Assembly (NCBI RefSeq): GCF_029223195.1
Contig: NZ_JARHUF010000002.1
Span: 1 to 64,000 of the forward strand
Origin: Vibrio sp. CAU 1672
GTDB lineage: Bacteria; Pseudomonadota; Gammaproteobacteria; Enterobacterales; Vibrionaceae
Length of the DNA stretch: 64,000 nucleotides
Direction of reading: 5' to 3'
Under the pieces are notes generated by a model. The model saw only the letters and a list, made by a program, of their open reading frames with translations. It was not told the origin of the DNA and searched no databases. The stretch's first letter is position 1. Every line of letters begins with the position of its first letter. Below, piece by piece: positions 63,575 to 64,000 of the stretch. A program made the translations under genes and the position numbers.

Positions 63575-64000
63575 TTAAGCCTTATTCTTTTGTAAGAAGA
63601 TAAATAGGATCAAGATGCCGCCCCATAGCGCCATAGTGAGATAGCTGCTCACTCCCAGTAAATTCAGACCACTTTCCAGTGTTTGCAACACAATCAGTGC
63701 AAGGCCAATACCAATGATGCGTCCAAAGCCACCATCCGGATTAATTCCGCCTAAAACAGATGCAAGAATGGCAATCAGAAGGTAAGACTCACCATAACCG
63801 GCTTTCGCAGAATTAAATTTTGCCATCATCACAATGGCAGCCACCCAACACAATAAGGAAGAGAGGATGTAGACGTACAGCGTTGCCCTTGGTGTATTGA
63901 TGCCCGAAAAACGGGTTGCTCTCTCGTTAGAGCCCATTAAGTAAATTGTTCTACCTAAACTGGTGTGTTCGAGCAGAGCCCACAAACCGACGGCAAACGC
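63575..64000 (-). CDS. ABC sugar transporter permease (RbsC-like), partial
   Basis: The last 142 codons of a permease of the RbsC/BPD_transp_2 family; the gene runs off the right edge. The visible part contains SNERATRFSGINTPRATLYV (the cytoplasmic loop that contacts the ATPase), GESYLLIAILASVLGGINPD and a C-terminal helix pair. It forms an operon with the downstream FGGY kinase. The ATPase and binding protein should lie beyond the window. Confidence 0.88.
   Translation of the reverse strand, partial: AFAVGLWALLEHTSLGRTIYLMGSNERATRFSGINTPRATLYVYILSSLLCWVAAIVMMAKFNSAKAGYGESYLLIAILASVLGGINPDGGFGRIIGIGLALIVLQTLESGLNLLGVSSYLTMALWGGILILFIFLQKNKA

Overview
The window looks like Vibrionaceae DNA, most likely the second chromosome of a Vibrio that makes lateral flagella. 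The basis is gene content: a complete lateral-type flagellar block (flgA/M/N plus flgB to flgL without the cheV/cheR genes that sit inside the polar locus), a Qrr quorum-sensing small RNA with LuxO sites and a sigma-54 promoter, the remains of a thermolabile hemolysin gene (tlh), tryptophanase with a TnaC-type leader, YggL and several Vibrio-type DUF proteins. The species cannot be fixed from sequence reading alone.

Layout. 0.1-5.6 kb: yggL, a PhoX phosphatase with a possible Pho box, a GH1 6-phospho-beta-glucosidase and a TraF-like outer-membrane protein. 6.3-10 kb: a chemoreceptor, an SRAP (HMCES/YedK) gene with a probable C-terminal frameshift, and a membrane diguanylate cyclase. 10.4-17.6 kb: L-2-hydroxyglutarate oxidase, a cold-shock/DUF1294 protein, tnaC-tnaA, a DUF2913-like protein, tRNA-Leu(GAG), a CNT nucleoside transporter behind a long structured leader, and alkB. 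17.7-22.9 kb: two more diguanylate cyclases flank a qrr sRNA gene, a DUF3612-type XRE regulator, and a divergent 194-residue protein that resembles the insert domain of malate synthase G. 23.2-28.1 kb: CRY-DASH, an FeS (6-4)-type photolyase and an SDR in a tightly coupled operon, facing a 49-residue DUF2256 gene and a fused periplasmic MsrA-MsrB. 28.3-31.1 kb: OsmC, a hexapeptide acetyltransferase, LysR and YjjG. 31.2-37.3 kb: a 1252-residue lipoprotein with thrombospondin type 3 repeats, a LuxR-type regulator and the broken tlh gene. 37.8-47 kb: GntR, DUF535, an APH-like kinase, a POT peptide transporter, L-serine deaminase, YdcF, small membrane and lipoproteins and a Nudix hydrolase. 47.5-60 kb: the lateral flagellar block. 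60.4-64 kb: type 2 IPP isomerase, a DUF3012 lipoprotein, and an FGGY sugar kinase next to an ABC sugar permease that runs off the right edge.

How it fits together. Three diguanylate cyclases, a chemoreceptor, a Qrr RNA and the lateral flagellar structural genes all bear on the switch between surface swarming, planktonic and sessile life. The photolyase operon with DUF2256 and MsrAB forms a light and oxidative damage repair island. Genes that are decaying or disrupted (tlh, the SRAP C-terminus) stand beside intact ones, so either the strain is losing them or homopolymer errors are present. No insertion sequence, prophage, integrase or CRISPR array was seen.
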